In this document: positions 43,998-53,912 of the stretch, piece by piece
How the letters are laid out: every line of letters starts with the position of its first letter
Position numbering within the stretch: position 1 is the stretch's first letter
Source: Bradyrhizobium sp. AZCC 2176
Lineage (GTDB): Bacteria; Pseudomonadota; Alphaproteobacteria; Rhizobiales; Xanthobacteraceae
Length of the DNA: 64,000 bases
NCBI RefSeq assembly: GCF_036924645.1
Contig: NZ_JAZHRX010000001.1
Span: 620,001 to 684,000, forward strand
Direction: 5' to 3'
Translations under genes and position numbers: made by a program
Notes under the pieces: generated by a model
Told to the model about the DNA's origin: nothing
Seen by the model: the letters and a program-made list of their open reading frames with translations, nothing else
Databases searched by the model: none

Positions 43998-44129
43998 GTG
44001 ACGCACTCCTTTTCACCCGGGTGCGGCAACGGCACGGCCCTGTCAACCGCTTCGTGCCCTTGCCGCCTTAGCCGGCACTTTCTATTGTAGAACAAGGATA
44101 GTGCGATTTGGCCAAAATTGGAGACCCGC

Positions 44130-45140
44130 GTGGCGGTTATTGTACCCTTCGAAAGCCCGTCGAACGCTTCGATAGATGCGCTGGTCGGGCTGGTCGCCGC
44201 CGACATGGAGCGGGTCAACGCCACGATCCTGTCGCGCACGGGATCGGAAGTCACCATGATCCCCGAGGTCGCCAACCACCTGATCTCATCCGGCGGCAAG
44301 CGTCTCCGCCCGATGCTGACGCTGGCGATGGCAAGCCTCACCGGCTATTCCGGCGACGGCCATATCAAACTCGCGGCTTCCGTCGAATTCATGCACACCG
44401 CAACGCTGCTGCATGACGACGTGGTCGACGAGAGCGAACTGCGCCGCGGCAAGCTGTCGGCGCGGATGCTGTGGGGCAATGAGGCCAGCGTGCTGGTCGG
44501 CGACTTCCTGCTCGGCCAGGCCTTTCGCATGATGGTCGAAGTCGGCTCGCTGCGCGCGCTGGATATTCTCTCCTCGGCTGCGGCCACCATCGCCGAAGGC
44601 GAAGTGATGCAGCTTGCGGCCGCCAAGAACACCGCGACCACCGAGGACGAATACCTCGCGGTCATCCGGGGCAAGACGGCCGAACTGTTCGCCGCGGCTT
44701 GCGAGGTCGGCCCCGTGATCGCCAACCGGCCGAAGGCCGAGCAGACCGCATGCCGCTCGGTCGGCATGAATCTCGGCATCGCATTCCAGCTCGTCGACGA
44801 CGTGCTGGATTATGGCGGCAAGGCCGCGAAACTCGGCAAGAACATCGGCGACGATTTCCGCGAGGGCAAGATCACGCTGCCGGTGGTGCTGGCGTTCCGC
44901 CGCGGCAATGACAGCGAGCGCAAGTTCTGGATCAAGGCGCTCGAGCGCGGCGAGATCGGCGACAGCGACCTCGATCATGCCATCGGCCTGATGACCAAGC
45001 ACCGCGCGCTGGAAGACACGATCAGCCGCGCCCAGCATTACGGCGCGATGGCCGTCGACGCGCTGGCGCTGTTCCCGGCCTCGCCCATGAAGACCGCGCT
45101 CGAGCAGGTCGTGGCGTTCTGTTTGGCAAGGTCACATTGA
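44130..45140 (+). CDS. ispB: Polyprenyl diphosphate synthase (octaprenyl type)
   Basis: About 336 residues from a GTG at 44130 (GGAG seven bases upstream). Trans-prenyl chain elongation for the ubiquinone side chain. The first Asp-rich motif is DDVVD at 96-100 and the second is in FQLVDDVLDYGGK; GGKRLRPML before it is the family's basic motif. No clear residues fix chain length. Genes around it belong to other pathways, so it is likely monocistronic. Confidence 0.93.
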   Translation: MAVIVPFESPSNASIDALVGLVAADMERVNATILSRTGSEVTMIPEVANHLISSGGKRLRPMLTLAMASLTGYSGDGHIKLAASVEFMHTATLLHDDVVDESELRRGKLSARMLWGNEASVLVGDFLLGQAFRMMVEVGSLRALDILSSAAATIAEGEVMQLAAAKNTATTEDEYLAVIRGKTAELFAAACEVGPVIANRPKAEQTACRSVGMNLGIAFQLVDDVLDYGGKAAKLGKNIGDDFREGKITLPVVLAFRRGNDSERKFWIKALERGEIGDSDLDHAIGLMTKHRALEDTISRAQHYGAMAVDALALFPASPMKTALEQVVAFCLARSH

Positions 45141-45150
45141 GCGTAAGTCA

Positions 45151-45236
45151 GTAGGATGGGTGGAGCGAAGCGATACCCATCACGTCACGCGATTGGTTGC
45201 CGATTGATGGGTTTCGCTTCGCTCTACCCATCCTAC
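45151..45236. repeat. Palindromic repeat, GTAGGATGGGTGGAGC type
   Basis: Left arm GTAGGATGGGTGGAGCGAAG with ACCCATCA, right arm TGATGGGTTTCGCTTCGCTC with ACCCATCCTAC. Same design as the GTAGGGTGGGC family but with different bases, so a distinct but related family. The right arm ends 18 bases before the LysE-type gene's start and may hold its leader. Confidence 0.8.
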
Positions 45237-45253
45237 GAGGAAAGAGCGCGTTG

Positions 45254-45883
45254 ATGAACGGCACCAATTTCACATTGTTCCTCCTGGCCGCGCTGGTCAT
45301 CGCCGCCGTGCCCGGTCCCGGAATCTTGTACGTCGCCGCGAGGACGCTGTCGGGTGGCAAGCGAGCTGGCATCGCGTCAACGTTCGGGACTGCGCTCGGC
45401 GGGCTCGTGCATGTGATCGCGGGCGGGCTTGGCGTCTCGGCGATCATCCTTGCCAGTGCCGAACTGTTCACCGTGCTCAAATTTGCCGGCGCGCTCTATC
45501 TGGTCTGGCTTGGCCTCAAGACATTTCGCGAGGCGCGCGATCTCTTGCCGCAACAGGCCATCGCTGTCGGTACGCAACGCGTGTTTCGGGAAGGCGTGCT
45601 GGTTGAGGCTTTGAACCCGAAGACCGCAGCCTTCTTTCTGGCCTTCATTCCGCAATTCATCGATCCGGCCGGCGGCTACGTCGCCCTTCAGTTCATGACG
45701 CTCGGCCTGATTTCGGTGGCGCTTAACACGCTGGCCGATGTCGTCGTGGTGATGATGGCCGCCACCGCGCGCGCCGGTCTCACGCGCAAGCCGAATCTGC
45801 TTCAACGATTGCGACAGGGCTCGGGGCTGTTCATTGCCGGGCTCGGTATTTCGCTGGCGCTGGCGCGGCGGCCTGCAAGCTAG
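45254..45883 (+). CDS. LysE family exporter
   Basis: 209 residues from the ATG at 45254 (GAGGAAAGAGCG upstream); the longer frame reaches into the repeat. The N-terminal FLLAALVIAAVPGPGILYVA carries the PGP motif of LysE/RhtB amino-acid exporters, followed by the GGKRAG loop. Six hydrophobic segments are visible. The exported compound may be an amino acid or homoserine lactone. Stop lies two bases from the convergent ispE stop. Confidence 0.92.
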   Translation: MNGTNFTLFLLAALVIAAVPGPGILYVAARTLSGGKRAGIASTFGTALGGLVHVIAGGLGVSAIILASAELFTVLKFAGALYLVWLGLKTFREARDLLPQQAIAVGTQRVFREGVLVEALNPKTAAFFLAFIPQFIDPAGGYVALQFMTLGLISVALNTLADVVVVMMAATARAGLTRKPNLLQRLRQGSGLFIAGLGISLALARRPAS

Positions 45884-45884
45884 C

Positions 45885-46769
45885 CTAGCTCAACGTTCCC
45901 GCGTGCACCCACCAGCCGGGGTGATCGCGCCGGAGCTTCTCCGCCGCGCGGCCGGCTTCGGCGGTGTTCTCGTAGATCGCAAAACAGGTGGCGCCCGATC
46001 CGGACATCCGCGCCAGCCAGGCGCCGTTGGTCGCATTGAGCGCCGAGATGACCTCACCGATCACGGGCTGGACGCGCATGGCGGGTGCTTCCAGATCGTT
46101 GGAACTGGCGGCGAGCGCTTCGACCCAGTCTTCGAGCGAAGCCTTCTCGTCGGGCCAGCGATCCTGCAGCAGCACGTCGGTGGCGCCGACCAGCAATTCG
46201 CCATTACGCAGGCCGAGTGCATTGAAGACGTCTTTGGTCGCGACGGGAACGCCGGGATTGACCATCACACAGGGCATTTTCGGCAGGCTGAGCGGCTGCA
46301 GCGTTTCGCCGACACCGGTCATCACGCAGCCGCGTGAATTGACGCAGACCGGCACGTCGGCGCCGGTCAGTTGCGCGACCTCGATGATGCGAGGATCGTC
46401 GAGCGCGAGCCCGTTCAATTGCGACAGCAGCCGCAGCGCCGACGCGGCATCGGCCGAACCTCCACCGATTCCGGCCGCGACCGGCAAGGCCTTGTCGAGC
46501 GAAAAGCTGCCGGCCTTCATATCCGGTACGCGCTCGGCCAGGAGACGTGCGGCCTTGAGCACCAGATTGTCCGACGTATCGCCGCACGCCTCCGCCAGCG
46601 GTCCCGACATCTTCAAATCCAGATCCGAACCCGGCGTCAGCGTCAGCCGATCGGCGCAATCGGCGAACGCCACCACGCTTTCGAGATCGTGATAGCCGTC
46701 CACACGGCGGCCATTGACCCGCAAGGTCAGGTTGACCTTGGCGCGAGCCTCGTCACTCAATACCGGCAT
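45885..46769 (-). CDS. ispE: 4-diphosphocytidyl-2-C-methyl-D-erythritol kinase
   Basis: 294 residues. GHMP kinase of the MEP isoprenoid pathway; phosphorylates CDP-methylerythritol. Lys11 (AKVNLTL) and the ATP-binding loop PVAAGIGGGSADAAS at 96-110 are intact, and the C-terminal GHMP motif is MSGSGATCFAI. ispB, elsewhere in the window, uses products of the same pathway, but the two are separate units. A TPR gene lies upstream on the same strand. Confidence 0.96.
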   Translation of the reverse strand: MPVLSDEARAKVNLTLRVNGRRVDGYHDLESVVAFADCADRLTLTPGSDLDLKMSGPLAEACGDTSDNLVLKAARLLAERVPDMKAGSFSLDKALPVAAGIGGGSADAASALRLLSQLNGLALDDPRIIEVAQLTGADVPVCVNSRGCVMTGVGETLQPLSLPKMPCVMVNPGVPVATKDVFNALGLRNGELLVGATDVLLQDRWPDEKASLEDWVEALAASSNDLEAPAMRVQPVIGEVISALNATNGAWLARMSGSGATCFAIYENTAEAGRAAEKLRRDHPGWWVHAGTLS

Positions 46770-46796
46770 TGCGGAACAGCCCCCAGAGTCCTCGCC

Positions 46797-48581
46797 TCAG
46801 CCACCCTTGCCGTCTTCCTTCTTCTTGTCGGCGGACGCCGCAGAAGAGGTGTCTTCGGACAGACCGTTGGCAATCTTGGCTTCGATCTTCGGCAATTCCT
46901 CCGCCTCGGGCTTCAGATCGCGGGCATGGGCCCACTGGAATTTGGCTTCCAGCGTCCGCCCGACACGCCAATAGGCATCGCCGAGATGGTCGTTGATGGT
47001 CGGATCCTCGGGCTTGAGATCGATCGCGCGCTCGAGATTCTTCACCGCGTCTTCAAAATTGCCGATCCGGTAAAACGCCCAGCCCAGCGAATCCACGATG
47101 TAGCCGTCGTCGGGACGCTGATCGACGGCGCGCCGGATCATCTTCATGCCTTCGTCGAGATTGATGCCCTGGTCGATCCAGGAATAGCCGAGATAGTTGA
47201 GGACATGCGGCTGCTCGGGCTGCAGCTCCAGTGCCTTGCGCATGTCGGCCTCGGCCTTGCTCCACTGCTTGGAGCGCTCCTCGCAAATACCGCGATAGTA
47301 GTAGGTGACCCAGGTGTTCTTGTCGGTGATCGAGGCCATCGCATCGATCGCCTGCGAGTAGGTCGCGGCGCAATCGTTGAACTTCTTGCGGCCGCGCTCG
47401 ATGTTGCCGAGCGCCATGATGGCCTCGATGTCCTTTGGCGCTTCCGCGGTGACACCCTTCAGGATCTTGATCGCCTCGTCGCTGCGGTCGGCGGCGTCCA
47501 GATTGGTGGCAAGCTGGATCTGCGCATTGCGCTTGAGCGGCGAACTGGCCGGCATGCGCTCGTAGACCTTGATCGCCATCTGAGGCTTCTTCACGGACTC
47601 ATAGAGATCGGCGAGCGACAGCAGCGCCAGCGGATGATTGGGCTGCAGGTAGAGCGCAAGCTGCAGATAGACCAGCGCCAGATCCTCGCCGCCGCGACGG
47701 GTCAGCGTGGCGCCGATGCCGTACAGCGCCTCGGCCGCGCCGGCCTGCGCCGAATCGACCAGCGGCGACATCTTCTTGCCGGCCCGGGTCTCGCGCAACC
47801 CTTCCTGCACCAGCGGATGTCGCGGCAGCTTTTTGTCGAACGCCTCGTAAATGCCGGCCGCCGCCGCGCCGTCCTTGTTGCGCGACAGCCAGCGCGCATA
47901 GGCGTCGGACACCCGCAGCATCGAATCGTCGAGCTTGTAGGCGCGCTCGAACCGCGCGCCGGCATCCTTGTCCTTGCCCGAGATCTCGAGGACCATGCCG
48001 GTGTGCAGATCCTTGAAGATCGGATACCATTCGGGGCCGGTCAGCTTGTCGATATTGGCGACCGCTGCCTTGGCATCGCCCGCGCCATAGCTCGCCCAGC
48101 CCGACAGCAGCGTCGCCACCAGGTCGGTGATCGGTCCGCGGATCGACTGGTTGATGTTGACCTGGGCGGCCGCATATTTCTTCTGCTTGAGGTCACGCAC
48201 GCCAACGACCAGCCGCGCGACGCGGTTGGCCTTGTCCATCGTCAGGATGCGATCAGCAAGCTTGACCGCTTCATCGATGTCGCCATCGGCGAGCGAGGAG
48301 ATGAAGGCACGGTCCAGAAGTTCGTTGTTCTTCGGATCGGTGCGCAGCGCGGAGCGATAGAAAGCTGCAGCGGATGCGGCGTCGCGCTCGACGCTGGCAT
48401 GCCGCGCGGCGAGATAGCTGCCCGCCGTCGTCAGCGATTTCAGATCGGACTTGGTGGGGAATTGCGCGGCGCTGTCGGCCGGATGTTCGGGCGTCTGGGC
48501 CCAGGCCACGCCAGGCGCGGTCAGGCTGGCAGCGGTAATTGCAGCGATGGTCCAACGATTCATACGAGTGGAAAGCATCAC
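46797..48581 (-). CDS. Exported tetratricopeptide repeat protein
   Basis: 594 residues with a signal peptide (core TIAAITAASLTAPGVAWAQ). TPR units run through most of the length, best in the C-terminal half (for example WSKAEADMRKALELQPEQPH, and DAVKNLERAIDLKPEDPTIN). A similar domain order is known in large alphaproteobacterial TPR proteins placed beside ispE. Probably periplasmic or outer-membrane-associated, acting as a protein-protein scaffold. Ends in a Lys/Glu/Gly tail. ispE follows 27 bases downstream, so the two are likely cotranscribed. Confidence 0.88.
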   Translation of the reverse strand: MMLSTRMNRWTIAAITAASLTAPGVAWAQTPEHPADSAAQFPTKSDLKSLTTAGSYLAARHASVERDAASAAAFYRSALRTDPKNNELLDRAFISSLADGDIDEAVKLADRILTMDKANRVARLVVGVRDLKQKKYAAAQVNINQSIRGPITDLVATLLSGWASYGAGDAKAAVANIDKLTGPEWYPIFKDLHTGMVLEISGKDKDAGARFERAYKLDDSMLRVSDAYARWLSRNKDGAAAAGIYEAFDKKLPRHPLVQEGLRETRAGKKMSPLVDSAQAGAAEALYGIGATLTRRGGEDLALVYLQLALYLQPNHPLALLSLADLYESVKKPQMAIKVYERMPASSPLKRNAQIQLATNLDAADRSDEAIKILKGVTAEAPKDIEAIMALGNIERGRKKFNDCAATYSQAIDAMASITDKNTWVTYYYRGICEERSKQWSKAEADMRKALELQPEQPHVLNYLGYSWIDQGINLDEGMKMIRRAVDQRPDDGYIVDSLGWAFYRIGNFEDAVKNLERAIDLKPEDPTINDHLGDAYWRVGRTLEAKFQWAHARDLKPEAEELPKIEAKIANGLSEDTSSAASADKKKEDGKGG

Positions 48582-48843
48582 GTTCGCCTAGCTCCAGGAT
48601 GTATGGCGGGATCGTTACGATCGGTCTCGAATGCAAACCCAAGCGGCGGCATCTCGGGCAGCGACAATGCCGCTTTTGGCCCTCAACCGCAAGGATACGG
48701 GCTGGCGAATCGATTGGCAGATTAGGCTCTTAGGGCTCCGATTTAGCCAGCCCAACCCGGAAACGCTTTTACTATGGCGGTATCGTGGCCGGAGGCGGTA
48801 TCAGCCTCCTCCAACTCACGCAATCGTGGTCCATACGGGCTCT

Positions 48844-50502
48844 CTACATACCCTGGTAGTTGGGACCGCCGCCGCCCTCCGGCGGAACCCAGGTGATATT
48901 GCCGTTCGGGTCCTTCACGTCGCAGGTTTTGCAGTGAACGCAGTTCTGGGCGTTGATCTGGAAGCGTGGACCGGAGGTTTCCTCGACCCATTCATAGACG
49001 CCGGCCGGGCAATAGCGGTTCGACGGTCCGGCGTAGACATCGTGCTCGGACGTCTTCTGCAGGTTCATGTCGGTGACCTTGAGATGAACCGGCTGGTCCT
49101 CTTCATGGTTGGTATTGGAGAGGAACACCGAGGACAGCTTGTCGAAGGTCAGCTTGCCGTCCGGCTTGGGATAGGCGATCGGGGTGTGTGCCTTCGCCGC
49201 ATCCAGCGTCGAGCGATCGAGCTTGGCGTGCGACTGGGTTCCGAACAGCGAGAAGCCCAGCGTGTTGCACCACATGTCGAAACCGCCGAGCGCCACGCCG
49301 ATGATGGTGCCGAACTTCGACCATAGCGGCTTGACGTTGCGGACCCGGTGCAAGTCCCGGCCGACGGCAGAATCGCGCCAGGCGTTTTCATATTCGACCA
49401 GTTCGTCGTTGGCGCGGCCGGCGCCGAGTGCGGCCGCGACGTGCTCAGCGGCAAGCATGCCGCTGCCCATCGCGTTGTGCACGCCCTTGATGCGCGGCAC
49501 GTTGACGAAGCCCGCCGCGCAGCCGATCAGCGCGCCGCCCGGGAAGCTCAGGCGCGGCACCGACTGGTAGCCGCCCTCGGTGATGGCGCGTGCGCCATAG
49601 CAAAGCCGCTTGCCGCCTTCGAACACGGTACGGATCGCAGGGTGGGTCTTGAAGCGCTGGAATTCGTCGAACGGCGACAGATACGGATCGTCGTAATTGA
49701 GATGCACGACGAATCCGACCGCCACCTTGTTGTCGTCGTAGTGGTAGAGGAACGAGCCGCCACCAGTCGAATTGTTGAGCGGCCAGCCGAACGAATGCTG
49801 GATCAGGCCCTTCTGGTGCTTGGCGGGATCGATCTCCCAGACTTCCTTCAACCCGATGCCGAATTTCGCCGGCTCGCTCTTGGCGTCGAGGGAAAATTTC
49901 GCGATCAGCTGCTTGCTCAGGCTGCCGCGCGCACCTTCGGCGAACAGCGTATACTTGCCCAGCAGTTCCATGCCGCGCGTGAAAGAATCCTTGAGGCTGC
50001 CATCCCTGGCGATGCCCATGTCGCCGGTCGCGATACCCCGCACCGCGCCGTTGTCGTCGTACAGCACTTCGGCCGCAGCAAAGCCGGGATAGATTTCGAC
50101 GCCAAGCGCCTCCGCCTTCGGCCCCAGCCAGCGGCAGACATCGCCGAGCGAGCCGATATAGCAGTGATGGTTGTACATCAGCGGCGGCATGGCGAAGTTG
50201 GGCAGCCGGATCGCGCTGGTTGCGGTGGTCCAGTAGAAGCGGTCGTCCTTGACCTGGGTCTTTAGCGGACAATCGGCATCCTCGCGCCAATCGGGGATCA
50301 ATTTGTCGAGGGACACCGGATCGATCACGGCGCCTGAGAGGATATGCGCGCCGACTTCGGAACCCTTCTCCACCACCACGATGCTGAGATCGGCATTGAG
50401 CTGCTTCAGCCGGATCGCTGCCGCCAAGCCAGACGGCCCGGCGCCGACGATTACGACGTCGAATTCCATGGATTCGCGAGGAGGAAGTTCTTCTGCACTC
50501 AT
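48844..50502 (-). CDS. Electron transfer flavoprotein-ubiquinone oxidoreductase
   Basis: 552 residues. Passes electrons from ETF (fatty-acid and amino-acid oxidation) to ubiquinone. FAD-binding GAGPSGLAAA near 21-30; the C-terminal 4Fe-4S cluster uses Cys in RYCPAGVYEW and NCVHCKTCDVKDP. Middle ubiquinone/membrane-contact region GGALIGCAAGFVNVPRIKG is present. Length is normal. Divergent from the uracil-DNA glycosylase gene. The 262-base gap downstream (48582-48843) shows nothing that I can name. Confidence 0.96.
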   Translation of the reverse strand: MSAEELPPRESMEFDVVIVGAGPSGLAAAIRLKQLNADLSIVVVEKGSEVGAHILSGAVIDPVSLDKLIPDWREDADCPLKTQVKDDRFYWTTATSAIRLPNFAMPPLMYNHHCYIGSLGDVCRWLGPKAEALGVEIYPGFAAAEVLYDDNGAVRGIATGDMGIARDGSLKDSFTRGMELLGKYTLFAEGARGSLSKQLIAKFSLDAKSEPAKFGIGLKEVWEIDPAKHQKGLIQHSFGWPLNNSTGGGSFLYHYDDNKVAVGFVVHLNYDDPYLSPFDEFQRFKTHPAIRTVFEGGKRLCYGARAITEGGYQSVPRLSFPGGALIGCAAGFVNVPRIKGVHNAMGSGMLAAEHVAAALGAGRANDELVEYENAWRDSAVGRDLHRVRNVKPLWSKFGTIIGVALGGFDMWCNTLGFSLFGTQSHAKLDRSTLDAAKAHTPIAYPKPDGKLTFDKLSSVFLSNTNHEEDQPVHLKVTDMNLQKTSEHDVYAGPSNRYCPAGVYEWVEETSGPRFQINAQNCVHCKTCDVKDPNGNITWVPPEGGGGPNYQGM

Positions 50503-50629
50503 GATCTGGTCTCAGCCCGATTGAGAACGGCTCTAAAGGCTCGTTGTTTCCGATTTTTGCGCCGATAACAACCATGGAAATGCAATGCGAGACGTTTCAC
50601 GCCGGCGCGATCCATACTAGATTGGCATA

Positions 50630-51466
50630 ATGGATTTGATCCCCGAACCCGCGCCTAATCTTCGGCAATTGCTGGCTTTTTATCTGGAAGCCGGGGTCGA
50701 TTGCGCGTTGACGGAGGAGCCGGTCGATCGGCTGAGCGAGCTAGAGGCCCCGATAGCCCCCGTCCCGGTTCGCGAGGCTGCGCCAGTCCGCCCGGTGAGG
50801 GAAATGCCCGCTACGATACCGGGAGTTCCGCGGAGCGAAATCGCGCCTCCGCCGGAAGCGGCCATCGCCCTTGCGCGCGAGGCGGCGCGAACGGCGCCGA
50901 CGCTGGAAGCGCTGCGCGCGCTCCTGGAAAATTTCGAGGGCTGCGCGCTGAAAAACACCGCGACGCGGCTGGTGTTTGCCGACGGCAATCCGCAGGCGCG
51001 CATCATGTTCGTCGGCGAAGCGCCCGGGCGCGACGAGGACATCGAGGGCCTGCCGTTCGTCGGCCGTTCCGGCAAATTGCTCGACCGGATGATCGCGGCG
51101 ATCGGGCTCGACCGCAGCAAGGCCTACATCGCCAATGTGATCCCCTGGCGACCGCCCGGCAACCGGACGCCAACGCCGCAGGAGACGCAAATCTGCCTGC
51201 CGTTCATCCAGCGGCAGATCGAACTGGTGAACCCGGACGTGCTGGTGACGCTCGGCAATCCCTCGACGCAAAACCTGCTGTCGACCCGCGAGGGCATCAT
51301 GAGGACCCGCGGCAAGTGGCTCGACTACGATACCGGCACGCGCACTATCCGCGCCATGGCGACGTTCCATCCGGCGTATCTGCTGCGGTCGCCCTCCTAC
51401 AAGCGGATGTCGTGGCAGGATCTGCGCGCCATCGCGAAGGCGCTGGAGCAGGCGCCCCCGGCTTGA
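50630..51466 (+). CDS. Uracil-DNA glycosylase family protein (family 4-like)
   Basis: 278 residues. Motif A is GEAPGRDED (129-137) and motif B ends in the catalytic-site His of HPAYLLR (247). The helix-turn PFVGRSGKLLDRM and NVIPWRPPGNRTP segments are those of COG1573. Family 4 enzymes carry a 4Fe-4S cluster on four Cys; here only Cys105 (FEGCALK) and Cys189 (TQICLP) fall in the expected places, so the cluster is probably absent. An iron-free glycosylase of this kind has been described from Bradyrhizobium. N-terminal 80 residues are Pro/Ala-rich and unlike the family. Confidence 0.88.
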   Translation: MDLIPEPAPNLRQLLAFYLEAGVDCALTEEPVDRLSELEAPIAPVPVREAAPVRPVREMPATIPGVPRSEIAPPPEAAIALAREAARTAPTLEALRALLENFEGCALKNTATRLVFADGNPQARIMFVGEAPGRDEDIEGLPFVGRSGKLLDRMIAAIGLDRSKAYIANVIPWRPPGNRTPTPQETQICLPFIQRQIELVNPDVLVTLGNPSTQNLLSTREGIMRTRGKWLDYDTGTRTIRAMATFHPAYLLRSPSYKRMSWQDLRAIAKALEQAPPA

Positions 51467-51469
51467 GGC

Positions 51470-52978
51470 TTACGGCGCCTTCGGCCGCACGATGGCCCAG
51501 CCGACGCGCAATAGCGGCTGGCGGCCGTTCACCATCCATTCGAAGGCGCGCGGCACCTCCGGCACAAGGCCCGGAAAGCGTTGCGCGATGTCGGGAGGTG
51601 GCGTGCCCGACGTGTCAGAGGCGCGCCAGACCACGACGCCGCCGGTCTGATTGAATTTCGCGGCCGACAGCCACGGCGTTCGTTCCGGCGTGGCGTCAAG
51701 CAACAGATGCGGGCGCCCGGTGCTCATCGCGATGAAACTCGCCAGTTGCGGATCGCCGGCCACGGCGCGCAGCCGCTGATTGGTTCGCCGTTCGAAATTG
51801 TCGCCGAAGAATGCGGCAATCGCTTTCGCCGGCAGCGAGGTCGGCACTTCGGCAGCTCCGGTCCAGGGCAGAACAAGCGTGGTCACGATCACCGCCAGGG
51901 CGGGAGCAACGACTGCTGCGGCCCAAACCGTCCGCAACACACGCTGACGCCGCAGGTGAATCAGATCGCCGGTTGCCACGATCACCGCGAGCCCCGACAT
52001 CAAGAGCGCAACGCCCGCGCCGCCCACGACGTGATCAAGATTGAACAGCCCGGCCAGGAAACTTCCGAGCAGCCCTGGGGCGACGGCGAAGAAATAGACG
52101 AAGTCGCGCGCCAGCGAATCGACCGGCGGCCGGTAGATGATCGGCGCCTCCTCCGCGTGACGGGCGAACCAGCCCGAATTGAGGATGGCCAGCAGCACGA
52201 TGGCGGACATCGCGAGCACGAGGCCGACAAGCAGCCCGCCCCATTGCAGCGCGCGCGTGCCGAGATCGGAGATTGCGGGCCACGGCGGCATGGCGAGTGC
52301 GTCGGCGCGGAGCAGCCAGACCAGATAGGGCAGGACCAGGACGGCGATCACGAGCAGCGCATAAAGCGGATCGAGCGACATCAGCACACGCCGCCCCCGC
52401 GCGGTGGCAACGGCAAATCCGGCGAGCAGCAACAATATTCCAGGCGCGGCCGACGTCGTCAGCAGCAAGAGCCCGGCCTCGATCGACCAGGCGAACCACG
52501 CGTAGCGCCGGTTCTGGCCAATCAACTGCCAGGAATGCAGCAAAAGCAGCGCCCACAGCGGGCGGGCCAGCACCAATGGTCCGAACTCGACGCCGGGCGA
52601 GCTGAACGCCACCACCGTCATTGAGAGCAGGACCGCGAGCACCGCCTGCTGCCCGCCGACGATCGCGCGGGCCAGTTGATAGTAGATCCAGAAGGTAACG
52701 ACGGCGCAGACTTGCGCCAGCAGATAGACGCCGAACATGTGGTTGCCGGCGGCACGAAAGGCGATGTCGGCGAGCCAGAACGCCAGCGGCGGGCCGAGCC
52801 AGGTTCCGACCTGGTATTCGCGGCCGAAGGCCAGCGCGGTCGCAAGGTCGCCGGGCGGGCTGCGGTAGAGCAGCATCGGCAGCATCAGCCAAAGTCCGGC
52901 CTGCGCCAACACCACGAGCCAGACTACCAGCCGCGGCCGGGCGCGGATCAGTTCGACAACGAGCGAGGTGAAGCGCAT
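51470..52978 (-). CDS. GT39-like polytopic membrane glycosyltransferase
   Basis: About 502 residues from the ATG at 52978 (MRFTSLVVELIRARPRL); a longer frame reaches 53053. About ten hydrophobic helices. The first periplasmic loop carries SPPGDLATALAFGREYQVGT and WLGPPLAFWLADIAFRAAGN, resembling the PMT/ArnT-type glycosyltransferase domain with its acidic residue (the Asp in PPGDLA). These enzymes use polyprenyl-phosphate sugars in the periplasm. Acceptor unknown. rnhB lies just upstream on the same strand. Confidence 0.8.
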   Translation of the reverse strand: MRFTSLVVELIRARPRLVVWLVVLAQAGLWLMLPMLLYRSPPGDLATALAFGREYQVGTWLGPPLAFWLADIAFRAAGNHMFGVYLLAQVCAVVTFWIYYQLARAIVGGQQAVLAVLLSMTVVAFSSPGVEFGPLVLARPLWALLLLHSWQLIGQNRRYAWFAWSIEAGLLLLTTSAAPGILLLLAGFAVATARGRRVLMSLDPLYALLVIAVLVLPYLVWLLRADALAMPPWPAISDLGTRALQWGGLLVGLVLAMSAIVLLAILNSGWFARHAEEAPIIYRPPVDSLARDFVYFFAVAPGLLGSFLAGLFNLDHVVGGAGVALLMSGLAVIVATGDLIHLRRQRVLRTVWAAAVVAPALAVIVTTLVLPWTGAAEVPTSLPAKAIAAFFGDNFERRTNQRLRAVAGDPQLASFIAMSTGRPHLLLDATPERTPWLSAAKFNQTGGVVVWRASDTSGTPPPDIAQRFPGLVPEVPRAFEWMVNGRQPLLRVGWAIVRPKAP

Positions 52979-53059
52979 GAAACGTCCGAATGCCGGGCCG
53001 AGCAGCCCTGTCCTTAAGGGACGTTTGATAGAGCGCACGAGCCGCCGAGGCAACCGGCC

Positions 53060-53854
53060 TCAGATCGCCACTGAAATTTCGGAATCAATCTCCCCATCCA
53101 CGGCAAAGAGATCGGGCTCGACCGTCTCTTCGATTGTCTCGGGGAAGTGTTTCAGCCGCGCGGCAATGACCGGGGCGAAAAACCGGCGGTGATGGATGCT
53201 CGGGCCTAACCGGTCCAGCGCCTCGCGATGTTCCGGGACCGCGTAGCCCTTGTGGGTTTCGAAGCCGTAGCCCGGGCAATCCAGCGCCAATGCGCACATC
53301 AGGCGATCGCGCGTCACCTTGGCGATGATCGAGGCGGCTGCGATCGACACGACCAGGCCGTCGCCGCCGATTACTGCATCGCAGTCGCAGGGCGCGTCGA
53401 TCTTGTCGCGGCCGTCGACAAACACATGTTTCGGCATCTCGGGCAGCGCACGGACCGCGCGCGCCAGCGCCCAGAGCGAGGCACGCAAAATATTGTCGCG
53501 ATCGATCCGCGCCGGCGAGGCAAAGGCGACCGCAAAGGACGATGTCGCGCAGATCTCCTCGAACAGTTCCTCGCGGCGCTCGGCCGTCAGCCGCTTGGAA
53601 TCGTCAATCCCCTTCGGGACTCGCTTCGGGTCCAGCACCACGGCCGCCGCCACCACAGGCCCCGCCAGCGGACCACGGCCGGCTTCGTCGCAGCCGGCCA
53701 CCGGCCAGACGCCGCGCTTGATCAGCGCCCGCTCGCGGCGAAAGCTCGGCGGTGCGACCGCGATGACGCCCTTCAGCGGCTCGGCCTGTTCCTTGCCGAC
53801 CTTGTTGTCGGCGGTTTTCTTATCATTTTTCTTGGCGGACTTGTCCCGAATCAT
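53060..53854 (-). CDS. rnhB: Ribonuclease HII
   Basis: 264 residues from the ATG at 53854. Cleaves RNA-DNA hybrids and misincorporated ribonucleotides. [14 protein letters not shown] has Asp56 and Glu57; the third and fourth acids are in FVDGRDKID and [15 protein letters not shown] is also conserved. A Lys-rich N-terminal tail of about 45 residues precedes the domain, which is longer than the E. coli enzyme; the true start could be further in. A long frame reaches 53950 but overlaps the GNAT gene. Confidence 0.94.
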   Translation of the reverse strand: MIRDKSAKKNDKKTADNKVGKEQAEPLKGVIAVAPPSFRRERALIKRGVWPVAGCDEAGRGPLAGPVVAAAVVLDPKRVPKGIDDSKRLTAERREELFEEICATSSFAVAFASPARIDRDNILRASLWALARAVRALPEMPKHVFVDGRDKIDAPCDCDAVIGGDGLVVSIAAASIIAKVTRDRLMCALALDCPGYGFETHKGYAVPEHREALDRLGPSIHHRRFFAPVIAARLKHFPETIEETVEPDLFAVDGEIDSEISVAI

Positions 53855-53912
53855 GGCGGGATCCTGCGAAAGTGCGTGCCCCGGCGCAACCGGGAACCCG
53901 GCACAATTCCCG

